The notes under the pieces are model-generated. The model had not been told where the DNA came from. It did no database searches and saw only the letters and a program-made list of their open reading frames with translations. From assembly GCA_024743195.1 (NCBI GenBank), contig JANSXE010000002.1, positions 1 through 64,000 of the forward strand: a DNA stretch of 64,000 nucleotides. The letters are read 5' to 3'. Source of the stretch: Alphaproteobacteria bacterium. GTDB taxonomy: Bacteria > Pseudomonadota > Alphaproteobacteria > UBA8366 > Aestuariispiraceae. Positions 55,218 to 64,000 of this stretch are shown here, piece by piece (the first letter of the stretch is position 1; every line of letters starts with the position of its first letter). A program made the translations under genes and the position numbers.

Positions 55218-56132
55218 TCAACGCCCGCGCGCCAGCGGATGCTTCTCCGCCACCAGCCGTTTCAGCCGGTCGTTCAGGACATGGGTGTAGATCTGCGTCG
55301 TCGAGATGTCGGCGTGACCCAGCATCTTCTGCACCGCGCGCAGGTCCGCGCCGTTGGCCAGCAGATGGCTGGCGAAGGCGTGGCGCAGCACGTGCGGGCT
55401 GACCCGGTCCGGGTCGAGGCCGGCCTCGACCGCCAGCGCCTTCAGCATCTGCCCGAAACGCTGGCGCGTCAGCCGCCCGTCGGCCGACCGGCTGGGGAAG
55501 AGAAAGGGCGACTCGCTTTTCCCCGGCAGATGCGCGGCGCGCGCCGCGCGATAGGCGGAAAGCGCCCGGCGCGCCGGCTCGCTGAGCGGCACGAGCCGCT
55601 CCTTGCCGCCCTTGCCGCGGACCATCAGGAAGGGCTCCTCCCGGCGCACCGCGGCGAGCGGCAGCCCGACCAGTTCGCTCACCCGCAGCCCCGTGGCGTA
55701 GAGCAGTTCGAGGAGGCAGGCGAGCCGCAGCCGGTCGGCCTCCGTCGCGGCGGAGGTCCCGGCGCGGGCCGCCTCGAGCAACCGGTCCACCTCCGCCTCG
55801 CTCAGGATCTTCGGCAGCGGCCGGCCGCGCTTGGGCGCGTCGACGACCGCGGTCGGATCGTCCGGCCGCACGCCTTCGGCCTGCAGGAAGCGGTGGAACT
55901 GGCGGATGGCCGACAGCCGGCGCGCCGCCGTCGTCGCCTTGGCGCCCGCGGCGGCGAGATGCGAGAGATAAGCGGAGATCGCATCGGACGGCGCGCGCTC
56001 CGGCCCCTCGCCGCGCGCCGACAGGAAGCCGCAATAGTCTGCCAGATCGCGCCGGTAGGCGGCGCGCGTGTTGGCCGCCGCCCCGCGCTCGGCGGTCATC
56101 ATCTCCAGGAAGGGGTCGAGATGGCGGCTCAT
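55218..56132 (-). CDS. xerD: Site-specific tyrosine recombinase XerD
   Basis: A 304-residue recombinase that resolves chromosome dimers with XerC at dif. The N-terminal core-binding domain has [20 protein letters not shown]. The catalytic residues follow in order: Arg in [14 protein letters not shown], Lys in [13 protein letters not shown], His-x-x-Arg in [15 protein letters not shown], and His plus the nucleophile Tyr in [15 protein letters not shown]. It is the chromosomal type, not a phage integrase. It follows a long hypothetical gene on the minus strand. Confidence 0.93.
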   Translation of the reverse strand: MSRHLDPFLEMMTAERGAAANTRAAYRRDLADYCGFLSARGEGPERAPSDAISAYLSHLAAAGAKATTAARRLSAIRQFHRFLQAEGVRPDDPTAVVDAPKRGRPLPKILSEAEVDRLLEAARAGTSAATEADRLRLACLLELLYATGLRVSELVGLPLAAVRREEPFLMVRGKGGKERLVPLSEPARRALSAYRAARAAHLPGKSESPFLFPSRSADGRLTRQRFGQMLKALAVEAGLDPDRVSPHVLRHAFASHLLANGADLRAVQKMLGHADISTTQIYTHVLNDRLKRLVAEKHPLARGR

Positions 56133-56157
56133 CGGGTCGCTCGGCCCGCTGCGGCGG

Positions 56158-58104
56158 CTACAGGCCGGCCGCGACGGCCGATTCCAGCGCCAGCCGCCGG
56201 CCTTCCGCCTCCAACCCGACCGCGGCCAGCGCCGCCGCGATCTCGGCGAGCGAGGTCGGCTCCATATCGGCCGCCGGCAGCCCGCCCAGGCGATAGAGTG
56301 CGAACAGGACCGTCTCGCCGACGCGGCCCTCTGCGGCGGCGCGGCCCATCAGCGCGCCGGCGGCCGGATTGGCGGTCGTCGCCTCGACCAGATCGCCGGC
56401 CCGGGCGCGCCGGAACAAGGCGTCGGTCAGGCTGTCGTCGGCCGGCTCCAGCGCCGCGAGCGGCAACAAGACCCGCAGCATCAGATCGCCCGCCTGCTCC
56501 GGCGCACGCGCCGCGATCCGGCGCTCCCAGGCGGCGAGCCGGCCGGCGCCGCCCTCCTCCATCGGGATCGTCCCGGCGAGCCGGCCCAGCGCCCAGAGCC
56601 GCTCGCCGGCGGCCGTCATCGGGCCCGACGCGGCGCCCGCATCGGCGGTCTCCCCCATCGCCCGGGCCTCGATGAGGCGGCGCCACCGCTCGGCCGCCCG
56701 CATCGAGCCGGCGGCGTAGAGCGCCCGCGCGGCGGTCTCCGCGAAGAAGGACAGGCCGGTCTCCGGCGGAACCTGCGCCAGATGATCCGCGAAAACCGCC
56801 GCCGCGAGCGGGTAGAGCCCGTCGCGCGCTGCGGTCCGGAAGGCCGCCGTCAACAGCTCCGCCTTCGCCGCCGGCACGGTCTGGATCGACAGGGATTGAT
56901 ACAGCAGCGCCCGCGCCCGCGCTCCGTCGAGCGCGTCAGCGGCGCTCAAGGGGCTGTCGAGTTGCGCTTTGTCGAAATCCGCCCCGGCGTAGAGTTCGGC
57001 GAGCCGCGCCGGGTCGAGCGCGCCGCGCCAGGCGGCGGCCTCGGCGAGCGCGAGGGCCTGCGGCGCCGTTGCGGCCAGGGCGGCGACGGCCGGCGCCGAC
57101 CCCTGCATCGCGACGGCGGCCGGCGGCTGCGCGCCGAGCGCGCGCGCCATCGCCGACGTCAGGGCGGTGAAGGCGCCGGGGTCGCTGGCCGAGAGATCGG
57201 GCGCGCGGCCCGCGATCATCGCATCGGCGATCGTCAGGAACAGCGGATCGTCGACCCCCATCTCGACCAGCAGGCCGAGGCCGAATTCCGCCTCGCCCGT
57301 CTGGCCCGCCGCAGCCTGGCAGGCGATCAGCAGCTTCTGCCAGAAGGGGGCGTCGGACCGCTGGCTCATCGGCCTGGCGTCCGTGCAGGCCGCCGGCAGC
57401 GCGCCGGCCGCCAGATGCGCCTCGGCCCGCGCGCGGGTCAGCGCCGGCGTCTCCAGGGGCCCCTGGCCGCCGCGAGAGCTGATCTCTGCGAGGCCGGTCG
57501 CAGCCTGCAGCGCGCCCAGGGCGACGAGCGCGTCGATGCGCGCCGCCAGGATGTCGCCGGCCGGCGGGTCGGCGGCGTCGCCCGGCGCCGGCGCCGCGCT
57601 GGTCAGAAAGCGGATCGCCAGCGTGCGGCCCGCCAGCGTGCGGCTCTGCGTCGGCAGGCCCAGCAGCCCCTGATGAACGCGCAGGCGCGGCGCGCCGGTC
57701 CACATGTCGGCCGGCAGACCGCCGCTCGCGCTGTCGATCAGCCCGACCGCGTCGGCCGCCGGCGCGGTCAGCGGCGCGACTTCCACCGCTTCCGGGCCGC
57801 TGCCGATGACGCCGGAGGACGGCGGCGCGGGGGCCGCATCGGGTTGCGGCGCCGGGGCGCCGTCAAGGCCGGGGAAGAGGCGAACGGGGGCGCTTTGGCC
57901 GGCGTTGGATCGCCCGGGGTCGGATCGCCCGGCGTCCGTTTGCTCTGCGTCGGTTTGCTCTGCGTCGGTTTGGCCGGCGGGGGTCTGCGCAACCGCGGGC
58001 GCGGCGCCCGCCGCCATCCAGACCCAGACCGCGGCGAACGCGGCCGCCGCGCGCGCGGCGGCGCGACGGCGCAGCCGTCGATCAGCGGGGGAAGCGGTCG
58101 TCAT
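56158..58104 (-). CDS. Large exported hypothetical protein
   Basis: A 648-residue Ala-rich protein. A basic N-terminus and hydrophobic stretch to APAVAQ (about residue 40) form a signal. A low-complexity run of [15 protein letters not shown] type units (about 45-70) follows, then about 560 helical residues without recognised motifs, possibly alpha-solenoid. A protein in this position beside xerD is common in related genomes, but I cannot name a family. The start overlaps the small gene upstream by 23 bp. Confidence 0.75.
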   Translation of the reverse strand: MTTASPADRRLRRRAAARAAAAFAAVWVWMAAGAAPAVAQTPAGQTDAEQTDAEQTDAGRSDPGRSNAGQSAPVRLFPGLDGAPAPQPDAAPAPPSSGVIGSGPEAVEVAPLTAPAADAVGLIDSASGGLPADMWTGAPRLRVHQGLLGLPTQSRTLAGRTLAIRFLTSAAPAPGDAADPPAGDILAARIDALVALGALQAATGLAEISSRGGQGPLETPALTRARAEAHLAAGALPAACTDARPMSQRSDAPFWQKLLIACQAAAGQTGEAEFGLGLLVEMGVDDPLFLTIADAMIAGRAPDLSASDPGAFTALTSAMARALGAQPPAAVAMQGSAPAVAALAATAPQALALAEAAAWRGALDPARLAELYAGADFDKAQLDSPLSAADALDGARARALLYQSLSIQTVPAAKAELLTAAFRTAARDGLYPLAAAVFADHLAQVPPETGLSFFAETAARALYAAGSMRAAERWRRLIEARAMGETADAGAASGPMTAAGERLWALGRLAGTIPMEEGGAGRLAAWERRIAARAPEQAGDLMLRVLLPLAALEPADDSLTDALFRRARAGDLVEATTANPAAGALMGRAAAEGRVGETVLFALYRLGGLPAADMEPTSLAEIAAALAAVGLEAEGRRLALESAVAAGL

Positions 58105-58222
58105 CCAGCGTCTTCTCGACCGTCTGGGTCGGGGCCGGGATGTCGAAGGTCGCCAGATAGACCCCGCCGCCGACCACAAGCAGCAGGATCAGCCCGAAAA
58201 TCGCCGCCAGAAGCTTGCCCAT
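58082..58222 (-). CDS. 46-residue single-span protein upstream of the large exported protein
   Basis: This small gene is MGKLLAAIFGLILLLVVGGG, then [20 protein letters not shown] and DDRFPR. It has one membrane helix and a short periplasmic tail with DIPAPTQTVEK. Its end overlaps the start of the next gene by 23 bp, and GAGAG lies before the ATG. Tight overlap and a clear helix-plus-tail design argue that it is real and works with the next product, perhaps at the inner membrane. Confidence 0.7.
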   Translation of the reverse strand: MGKLLAAIFGLILLLVVGGGVYLATFDIPAPTQTVEKTLDDDRFPR

Positions 58223-58424
58223 ACTCTCTCACACTCGATTCGCTTGAACGTCTTGCTTGCGGAATGCTTGAAGCCCCGGCGCGACGCCGGCGACGGCCGG
58301 ATCGGCGGACGCCGGGAACGCTTTACGCTACGCCGGGACTATGGCAATTCTGCGACCCGCTTGAAAGTGAGAATAGGGCGCGGCGTGCGGGACTCGGCCG
58401 CCGCGACCCGCGACGCGCCCCGAC

Positions 58425-58484
58425 CGCACACGATGAGGCCCAGCCGCGCACGATGAGGCCCGGCCGCGCACGATGAGGATCGAC
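58425..58484. repeat. Three 20-bp tandem repeats carrying ATGAGG
   Basis: Copies at 58425-58444, 58445-58464 and 58465-58484 share CGCACGATGAGG. Each contains an ATG (58433, 58453, 58473), one in each reading frame, and only the last leads into aroK. Confidence 0.8.
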
Positions 58485-59069
58485 AGAGCCTTCGCCATGG
58501 CGTCCCGACACCGACCCACCCTGCGCCGCACGATCGCGCTGATCGGCATGATGGGGGCCGGCAAATCGGCGATCGGCCGGCAGTTGGCCCGTCGTCTGAG
58601 GGCGCCCTTCGTCGATGCGGACAAGGAGATCGAGCTCGCCGCGGGCTGCAGCATTCCGGAAATCTTCGCCGAACATGGCGAGGCCCATTTTCGCGACGGA
58701 GAGCGCCGCGTGATCGCGCGCCTGTTGGAGGGGAGACCCTGTATACTCGCGACCGGCGGCGGCGCCTATATGAATGAGGAAACCCGCGCGCTCCTCAAAG
58801 AGCGCGCGGTGACCGTCTGGCTGAAGGCCGACTTCGACACGCTTTGGAAGCGGGTTTCGAAGCGCGGCCACCGGCCGCTGCTGAAGACGGACGATCCGCA
58901 GGGAACCCTTCGCCGCCTGATGAGCGAGCGCGAACCCGTCTACGCCGAGGCCGACGTGACCGTCGACAGCGGTGAGCAGACCAAGGAGGCGATGGCCGCC
59001 AAGGTGCTGGACGCGCTGTCCGACGCCGCGCTGCCGGAGGGTCCGATCGAGGATGAAAGGGCGTCATGA
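58473..59069 (+). CDS. aroK: Shikimate kinase
   Basis: A 198-residue kinase that phosphorylates shikimate, step five of the chorismate pathway. The P-loop is GMMGAGKS at about residues 25-32. The shikimate-binding FVDADKEIE and FRDGERR and the GGGAYM loop are present. Start choice is ATG 58473 or 58497; the former has a slightly better purine stretch. The stop overlaps the aroB ATG. Confidence 0.94.
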   Translation: MRIDRAFAMASRHRPTLRRTIALIGMMGAGKSAIGRQLARRLRAPFVDADKEIELAAGCSIPEIFAEHGEAHFRDGERRVIARLLEGRPCILATGGGAYMNEETRALLKERAVTVWLKADFDTLWKRVSKRGHRPLLKTDDPQGTLRRLMSEREPVYAEADVTVDSGEQTKEAMAAKVLDALSDAALPEGPIEDERAS

Positions 59070-60220
59070 GCCGATCCGATGAGCCGCCGCCGACCCCGGC
59101 AAGCGACCACGACATCCAGACCGTCCGGGTCGAGCTGGGCGCGCGCAGCTACGACATCCGGGTGGGCGAGGGCCTGCTCGCCGGCGCAGGTGAGGCGATC
59201 AAGCCCCTGGCCGGCGGTCGGCGGGTCGTCGTCGTCAGCGACGAGACGGCCGGCGACCTCCATCTCGATACGCTGGCCGCCTCGCTGGCGGCGGCGGGCG
59301 TGGGCGGCGACGCGATCGTCATGCCGCCGGGCGAGGAGACGAAGAGCTTCGAGGCGTTGAGCGGCCTGATGGACCGGCTGTTCGAGATCGGGATCGAGCG
59401 CCGCACGCTGCTGGTCGCGCTGGGCGGCGGGGTGATCGGCGATCTGGTGGGTTTCGCGGCCGCGATCGCCCTGCGCGGGATCGACTTCGTGCAGATCCCG
59501 ACGACGCTGCTGGCCCAGGTCGACAGCTCCGTCGGCGGCAAGACCGGGATCAACGTCGAGGCCGGCAAGAATCTGGTCGGCGCCTTCCATCAACCCCGCC
59601 TGGTGCTGGCCGACGTCGCGGTCCTGGAGACGCTGCCGCGCCGCGAGCTGCTGGCCGGCTACGCGGAAGTGGTGAAGTACGCCGCCATCGACGATGCGAA
59701 ATTCTTCCATTGGCTGGAGGCGAACGGCGCCGCCCTGGCGGACGGCGACGCGGCGCTGCGGGCCCGCGCGATCGCCCATTGCTGTGCGGCCAAGGCGCGC
59801 ATCGTGGCCGCCGACGAACGCGAGGGCGGCGTGCGCGCTCTGCTCAATCTCGGCCACACCTTCGGCCATGCGCTGGAGGGGGCGGCCGGCTATTCCGACG
59901 CCTTGCGGCATGGCGAGGCGGTGGCGATCGGCATGGCGCTGGCCTTCCGCCTGTCGGTCCGCCTGGGCCTGTGCCCCGGGCAGGACGCCGACCGGCTGGT
60001 CGCGCATCTCGACGCGGTCGGGCTGCCGACGCGGCCGACCCAGATCCGCGGCGTCGATTGGGAGGTCGACGACCTGATCCGACGCATGGGCGCCGACAAG
60101 AAGGTGGCGGACGGCAAGCTGACCTTCATCCTGGCCCGCGGGATCGGGAAGAGCTTCATCACCCAGGACGTCGCGCGCGGCGACCTCGCGGCCGTGTTGG
60201 ACGAGGCGGTTTCGGAATGA
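59066..60220 (+). CDS. aroB: 3-dehydroquinate synthase
   Basis: A 384-residue NAD- and metal-dependent enzyme for step two of the shikimate pathway. It has LGGGVIGDLVGFAAA, QIPTTLLAQVDSSVGGKTGIN, GYAEVVKYA, LLNLGHTFGHALE and the later HGEAVAIGMALA Zn-site His. ATGA overlaps join it to aroK before and to the CNNM gene after, so the three form one translationally coupled operon. Confidence 0.97.
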   Translation: MSRSDEPPPTPASDHDIQTVRVELGARSYDIRVGEGLLAGAGEAIKPLAGGRRVVVVSDETAGDLHLDTLAASLAAAGVGGDAIVMPPGEETKSFEALSGLMDRLFEIGIERRTLLVALGGGVIGDLVGFAAAIALRGIDFVQIPTTLLAQVDSSVGGKTGINVEAGKNLVGAFHQPRLVLADVAVLETLPRRELLAGYAEVVKYAAIDDAKFFHWLEANGAALADGDAALRARAIAHCCAAKARIVAADEREGGVRALLNLGHTFGHALEGAAGYSDALRHGEAVAIGMALAFRLSVRLGLCPGQDADRLVAHLDAVGLPTRPTQIRGVDWEVDDLIRRMGADKKVADGKLTFILARGIGKSFITQDVARGDLAAVLDEAVSE

Positions 60221-61602
60221 CCTGGTGGGACATGCACGGCGACCTGGTGATCGTCGGCGGCGCCATCCTGGTGCTGCTGGTCTTCTCCGGCTTCTTTTCA
60301 GGCTCGGAGACGGCGCTGACCGGCGCCTCGAAGGCGCGCATGCACCAGCTCGCCAAGCAGGGCGACAAACGCGCCGCGCGCGTGCTGGCGCTGCTCGAGC
60401 GCAAGGACCGGCTGATCGGGGCCATCCTGCTCGGCAACAACATGGTCAACATCCTGGCCTCGGCGTTGGCGACCACGGTGCTGGTGGCGATTTTCGGCGA
60501 TGCGGGCGTGGCCTACGCCACGCTGGGCATGACGCTCCTGGTGCTGATCTTCGCGGAGGTGCTGCCGAAGACCTATGCGCTGACCCACACAGACCGCATG
60601 GCGGTGCGGGTCGCGCCGGCGATCCGCGTGGTGGTCTGGCTGTTCGCGCCGGTGACCCATGCGGTGCAGCTCATCGTGCGCACGACCATGAAGCCTTTCG
60701 GCGTCGATCTTTCGGCCGAGCTGGACGGCGAAGGGCGCGAGGAGGAGCTGCGCGGCGTCATCGACCTGCATGAGGGCGAGGATCCCGACATCCGCCACGA
60801 GCGGGTGATGCTGAAGTCGATCCTCGACCTCGACGACGTCGAAGTCGCGGACATCATGACCCACCGCCGAAAGGTGGCGATGATCGACCTGGGCGATCCG
60901 GTCGCGGAGACCATCGACGCCGCGCTCGGCAGCCCCTTCACCCGCATTCCCGTCTACCGCGACGATCCGGACAACATCGTCGGCGTGTTGCACGCCAAGG
61001 CGCTGCTGCGCGAGGTGCGCGCGCGTCAGAAGGCGCAGGAGGCGCGCGCCGGCGGCGAACCGCACGCGGAGGGCGCGAGCGAAGCGGCGGCCGTCGCCGG
61101 GCTCGAAGGGCTCGACCTCGGCAAGCTCGCGACGGCGCCCTGGTTCATCCCCGATTCGACGACGCTGCTCGACCAGTTGCAGGCGTTCCGCGAACGGCGG
61201 GAGCATTTCGCGATCGTGGTCGACGAGTACGGCGCCTTCATGGGCATCGTCACGCTGGAGGACATCCTGGAGGAGATCGTCGGCGCGATCCACGACGAGA
61301 CCGACATCGCGGTGCCCGGCGTCCGGGCGCAGAGCGACGGCTCCTATCTGGTCGACGGCTCGGTCACCCTGCGCTCGCTGGCGCGCGAGTTCGACTGGTC
61401 CCTGCCGGACGACGATGCGGCGACGATCGCCGGCCTCGTGCTACACGAGGCGCGGCTGATCCCCGATCCGGGTCAGATCTTCCGCTTCTACGGCTTCCGC
61501 TTCGAAGTGATGCGCCGGCAGCGCAATCAGATCACGCTCCTGAAGGTCACGCCGCCACAGCCCGGCGACGCCGACGCGGCGGCGGAGGACCAGGACGGCT
61601 GA
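60217..61602 (+). CDS. CNNM/CorC-type hemolysin-family protein
   Basis: A 461-residue membrane protein of the DUF21-CBS-CorC_HlyC group, related to Mg2+ and Co2+ efflux or homeostasis proteins. DUF21 is at about residues 10-195, with FFSGSETALTGASKARM. A CBS pair covers about 205-345, broken by an Ala/Glu-rich insert near 275-300. The CorC domain ends it. It is coupled to aroB by ATGA, but a functional link is not apparent. Confidence 0.9.
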   Translation: MTWWDMHGDLVIVGGAILVLLVFSGFFSGSETALTGASKARMHQLAKQGDKRAARVLALLERKDRLIGAILLGNNMVNILASALATTVLVAIFGDAGVAYATLGMTLLVLIFAEVLPKTYALTHTDRMAVRVAPAIRVVVWLFAPVTHAVQLIVRTTMKPFGVDLSAELDGEGREEELRGVIDLHEGEDPDIRHERVMLKSILDLDDVEVADIMTHRRKVAMIDLGDPVAETIDAALGSPFTRIPVYRDDPDNIVGVLHAKALLREVRARQKAQEARAGGEPHAEGASEAAAVAGLEGLDLGKLATAPWFIPDSTTLLDQLQAFRERREHFAIVVDEYGAFMGIVTLEDILEEIVGAIHDETDIAVPGVRAQSDGSYLVDGSVTLRSLAREFDWSLPDDDAATIAGLVLHEARLIPDPGQIFRFYGFRFEVMRRQRNQITLLKVTPPQPGDADAAAEDQDG

Positions 61603-61658
61603 GCGCCGTCGCCGCGCCGCCGCGCCCCGTCATTCCCGTTGTTCGAGAGGGTCCGCCC

Positions 61659-62246
61659 ATGCCGCTTTCCCCGCCCGTCAGCCGCCGCCGCTACCATACG
61701 CGCAAGGTCGAGTGCCACGGCTACCACCGCGACGACGGGCTGTGGGACATCGAAGGCCACATGACGGACGTGAAGACCTACGATTTCTCGAACCGGGACC
61801 GGGGCGAGGTGAAGGCCGGCGAGCCGGTGCACGAGATGTCGATCCGCCTGACGCTCGACGACGCCTTCACGATCCAGGGGGTCGAGGCGGTGACGGACCA
61901 CGGTCCCTTCGGCGTCTGCGGAGCGATCGCCCCCTCCTACGAGTGCCTGATCGGCGTCGTGATCGGCCCCGGCTTCCGCAAGGCGGTGCGGGAGCGCCTG
62001 GGCGGCCGGCACGGCTGCACCCATCTGACGGAACTGCTCTTCCCGATGGCCACCGTGGCCTATCAGACGCTCTATGCGTCGCGCACCCAGGCGCGGCGCG
62101 ACGCCGGGCTGCCGGAGGACGAGCCGTTCGACCGCCCGAAGCGCAAACCGCGTCAGATCGACAGTTGCCACGCGCTCAGTTCCGACAGCCCGGTCGTCCG
62201 CGACCATTGGCCGGACTTCTACACCGGCCCCGACGCCAAGAGGTAA
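61659..62246 (+). CDS. DUF2889 domain protein
   Basis: A 195-residue protein of unknown function that fits DUF2889, mostly found near aromatic or polyketide metabolism. It has HTRKVECHGYHRDDGLWDIEGHMTD and the GPGFRKAVRERLGGRHGCTHLTELL core, with HGCTH as a possible metal or active-site motif. No signal peptide is seen. Confidence 0.83.
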   Translation: MPLSPPVSRRRYHTRKVECHGYHRDDGLWDIEGHMTDVKTYDFSNRDRGEVKAGEPVHEMSIRLTLDDAFTIQGVEAVTDHGPFGVCGAIAPSYECLIGVVIGPGFRKAVRERLGGRHGCTHLTELLFPMATVAYQTLYASRTQARRDAGLPEDEPFDRPKRKPRQIDSCHALSSDSPVVRDHWPDFYTGPDAKR

Positions 62247-62257
62247 GGGCGCGCGCC

Positions 62258-63382
62258 TCAGCCGCTTGGCGCCAGGCAATCGGTGAAGGACCGGGCCATG
62301 GCGCGCATCAACGCCGCGTAGTGTCCCGGACCCGCCGGGATTTCCGCGCCCAGGGGATCCAGCACGCCGGTGCGCGCCTCGGTCCCCTCGGCGACTACGG
62401 CGACGATGCGCGGTTCGAACTGCGGCTCGGCGAACAGGCAGACGGCGCCAAGACGGGCCACGGTCTCGCGCATCTCCGCCACCCGCGCCGCGCCGGGGGC
62501 GACCTCCGGATTGACCGTGATCGCGCCGGCCGCGGTCAAGCCATAGCGCTCCTCCAGATAGCGGTAGGCGTCGTGGAACACGATGAAGGGCTTGTCCACG
62601 GCCGGGGCGAGGCGATCCGAAAGCTCCGCGTCGAGCGCGTCGAGCGACGCGACGGCGGCGGCCGCATTCTCGCGATACCGCGCGGCGTTCGGCGGATCGA
62701 CGGCCGCCAGCGCGTCGGCGACGGCGCGCACGATCGCCTGGGCGTTCGTCGGATCGAGCCAGATATGCGGATCGCCGCCGGAGTGGTCGTGGCCGTGCTC
62801 CTCGTCATGGGCGTGCGCGTCGTCATGACCGTGGTCATGCTCGTCGCTGTGGCCATGGTCATGGTCGTTGTCATGCTCGTCACCATGGTCGTGGTCGTGG
62901 TCGTGGTCGTGACCGTGATCCTGAGCGTGCTTGTCGCCGTGGTCTTGACCGTTCCCATGCGCATGCGCGTGCGCTTCGAAGGCGCCGCCTTCGCGGAAGG
63001 GCAGGACCTCGACGCCGGCGGCCTCGATCAGCGCGACGCGCCGCGCGTCGGCGCCGAGCGTCTGCAGCGGCCCTTCCAGGAACGGCTCTAGCCCGCCGCC
63101 GACCCAGAAGATCAGGTCGGCCTGCGTCAAGGCCCGCGCCTGCGACGGGCGCAGGCTGTAGCTGTGCGGGGAGGCCGCCCCCTCCAGCAGCAGATCCGGC
63201 TTCCCGACGCCCTCCATCACGCCGGAGACCAGCGCGTGGATCGGCTTGATCGAAACCAGCACCGTCGGCGCCTCGGACAGAGCCGGACTGGCCCCCAAGG
63301 TCGTCCCCAGCGTCGCGGCCAGCGCGCCCGCCGCCAGGAGATGCGCGGCCGCCTTCGGCGCCGCCCGAAATCGTCCCGTCAT
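62258..63382 (-). CDS. znuA: Zinc ABC transporter substrate-binding protein
   Basis: A 374-residue periplasmic zinc receptor. The signal runs to ALSEAP (about residue 37). The first Zn ligand is the His in SIKPIHALVSG. A very long His/Asp-rich loop (about residues 135-202, many HDHD steps) is expected of ZnuA and probably captures Zn. Later ligands are in DPHIWLDP and FHDAYRYLEERYG. ATG 63382 is preferred; upstream ATGs lie inside a 12-bp tandem repeat that would add RRMG units. Confidence 0.94.
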   Translation of the reverse strand: MTGRFRAAPKAAAHLLAAGALAATLGTTLGASPALSEAPTVLVSIKPIHALVSGVMEGVGKPDLLLEGAASPHSYSLRPSQARALTQADLIFWVGGGLEPFLEGPLQTLGADARRVALIEAAGVEVLPFREGGAFEAHAHAHGNGQDHGDKHAQDHGHDHDHDHDHGDEHDNDHDHGHSDEHDHGHDDAHAHDEEHGHDHSGGDPHIWLDPTNAQAIVRAVADALAAVDPPNAARYRENAAAAVASLDALDAELSDRLAPAVDKPFIVFHDAYRYLEERYGLTAAGAITVNPEVAPGAARVAEMRETVARLGAVCLFAEPQFEPRIVAVVAEGTEARTGVLDPLGAEIPAGPGHYAALMRAMARSFTDCLAPSG

Positions 63383-63400
63383 CCGTGATCCCATCCTTTG

Positions 63401-63448
63401 TCCCATTCCTCGCCCCATTCTCCGCCCCATTCTCCGCCCCATTCTCCG
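63401..63448. repeat. 12-bp tandem repeats before znuA
   Basis: CCCCATTCTCCG is repeated three times without change (63413-63448), with a diverged copy at 63401-63412. On the minus strand each unit contains an ATG in frame with znuA, making the start ambiguous. Confidence 0.85.
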
Positions 63449-63505
63449 CGGCGTTCGTCGCGACATCCTTTGGAGGCCCGCTGCACCGGCCCCGATTTCG
63501 GCGAT

Positions 63506-63523
63506 GTGATGTTATTACATCAC
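63506..63523. promoter_or_regulatory. Zur box between znuA and znuC
   Basis: GTGATGTTATTACATCAC has 7-bp perfect arms around TATT and fits the alphaproteobacterial Zur consensus with ATGTTAT at its core. It lies in the 183-bp divergent region between the two zinc-uptake genes. Confidence 0.85.
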
Positions 63524-63530
63524 GTCGATT

Positions 63531-63548
63531 GCGTGATGATATAACGTG
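63531..63548. promoter_or_regulatory. Second, weaker Zur-like site
   Basis: GCGTGATGATATAACGTG retains the GTGATG and TATAAC half-site features but is less symmetric. It is nearer to znuC and may let Zur control the two directions differently. Confidence 0.5.
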
Positions 63549-63565
63549 TGCCATAGAGAGGCGCA

Positions 63566-64000
63566 ATGACGAACGCACCCGCCCTCGCCCCGACCGACCC
63601 GCCGCGTCCTGGGGACGCGCGCATCGCCGACGCCCCGTCGGACGACGCGCCGTCCCCTCACGCCGGCGGCCGGCCGTCGGCCGCCGCCGAGGCGGCGCCG
63701 CTGTTGCGGCTGACCGGCGCCGGCCTGCAGCGCGGCGGGCGATGGCTGGTGCGCGGCGTCGACCTGACGGTCGCGCGCGGCGAGATCGTGACGCTGATCG
63801 GCCCGAACGGCTCCGGCAAGTCGACCACGGCGAAGCTGGCGCTCGGCGTGCTCAAGCCGGACGAAGGGGCGGCCGGGCTGACCTCCGGCGTGCGGGTCGG
63901 CTACGTGCCGCAGCGCCTGCATATCGAATGGACCACGCCGCTGACGGTCGCGCGTCTGATGCGGCTGACGGGGCCGCTGGACGATCGCGCGGTGCGCGCC
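63566..64000 (+). CDS. znuC: Zinc ABC transporter ATP-binding protein, 3' end cut off
   Basis: 145 codons are visible and the frame is open at the right edge. A Pro/Ala-rich extension of about 45 residues comes first, then the ABC ATPase: LLRLTGAGLQRGGRWLVRG, Walker A GPNGSGKST and GYVPQRLHIEWTTPLTV, which is the Q-loop typical of ZnuC. GAGAGG is placed before the ATG. It couples ATP to zinc import with ZnuA and a ZnuB expected just beyond the window. Confidence 0.93.
   Translation, partial: MTNAPALAPTDPPRPGDARIADAPSDDAPSPHAGGRPSAAAEAAPLLRLTGAGLQRGGRWLVRGVDLTVARGEIVTLIGPNGSGKSTTAKLALGVLKPDEGAAGLTSGVRVGYVPQRLHIEWTTPLTVARLMRLTGPLDDRAVRA

Noticed and set aside
54108-58476. Two long plus-strand frames opposite mcl1, xerD and the large exported protein gene
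   Set aside because: Both are Arg/Gly-rich and lack motifs, while the minus-strand frames show known catalytic residues.

Overview
The window is about 70% G+C throughout most of its length, with densely packed genes and many ATGA or TGATG start/stop overlaps. Several neighbourhoods point to an alphaproteobacterium, most likely of the Rhodospirillales and relatives: hisZ next to purA, xerD close to aroK-aroB, an RpoH-type heat-shock sigma factor, an intracellular PHA depolymerase, an L-malyl-CoA lyase of the Rhodobacter Mcl1 type, and interspersed palindromes of a kind common in alphaproteobacteria. The species cannot be named from the sequence alone. Most of the window reads as ordinary chromosome.

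Left part (1-24 kb). The 3' end of a TPR protein built from near-identical 126-bp repeats comes first. A minus-strand set follows: SLC13-type permease, amidoligase and C26 glutamine-amidotransferase-like peptidase. Then come a ParA-like ATPase and the tRNA-modification enzyme TsaC/Sua5. Next is a metal-stress-like group: a secreted Met-rich EF-hand protein, an ECF sigma factor, a membrane-anchored anti-sigma-like protein and a periplasmic heavy-metal-sensor-like protein. After a TetR regulator with an AT-rich operator and its partner come a PBP4-type peptidase, a GlcD-type FAD oxidoreductase, an acyl-CoA dehydrogenase, secreted vWA and FG-GAP proteins, PHA depolymerase, a CBS protein, a membrane protein and a TTC38-like TPR protein.

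Middle (22.8-40 kb). hisZ-purA is followed by a tail-anchored pseudokinase coupled to a small membrane protein. rpoH carries a near-perfect sigma-32 promoter, so it probably regulates itself. rluD, a threonine-aldolase-like enzyme, a PAS protein preceded by an 8-codon micro-ORF, and a DJ-1/PfpI protein follow. A tRNA-Glu(CTC) gene is followed by what looks like the decayed N-terminus of a phage-type integrase. Beyond a fasciclin protein and an amino-acid permease lies a three-gene cassette (36.7-39.9 kb) that I cannot assign to any known system. It encodes a secreted Cys-containing protein, a two-TM protein with a large periplasmic domain, and a lipoprotein-like trypsin-fold protease with a coiled coil and MORN-like C-terminus. 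Its composition appears lower in G+C than its surroundings.

Right part (40-64 kb). A PEP-mutase/isocitrate-lyase-family enzyme precedes a complete TRAP transporter. An orphan histidine kinase, a cupin, a substrate-binding-fold protein without a signal peptide and a divergent LysR regulator follow. The minus-strand pca operon (pcaC-H-G-B) ends in a BKACE (DUF849) gene, which suggests an unusual finish to protocatechuate degradation. accA, an Mcl1-like lyase and xerD, then aroK-aroB-CNNM/CorC, a DUF2889 protein and divergent znuA/znuC with two Zur-type palindromes complete the window. znuC runs off the right edge.
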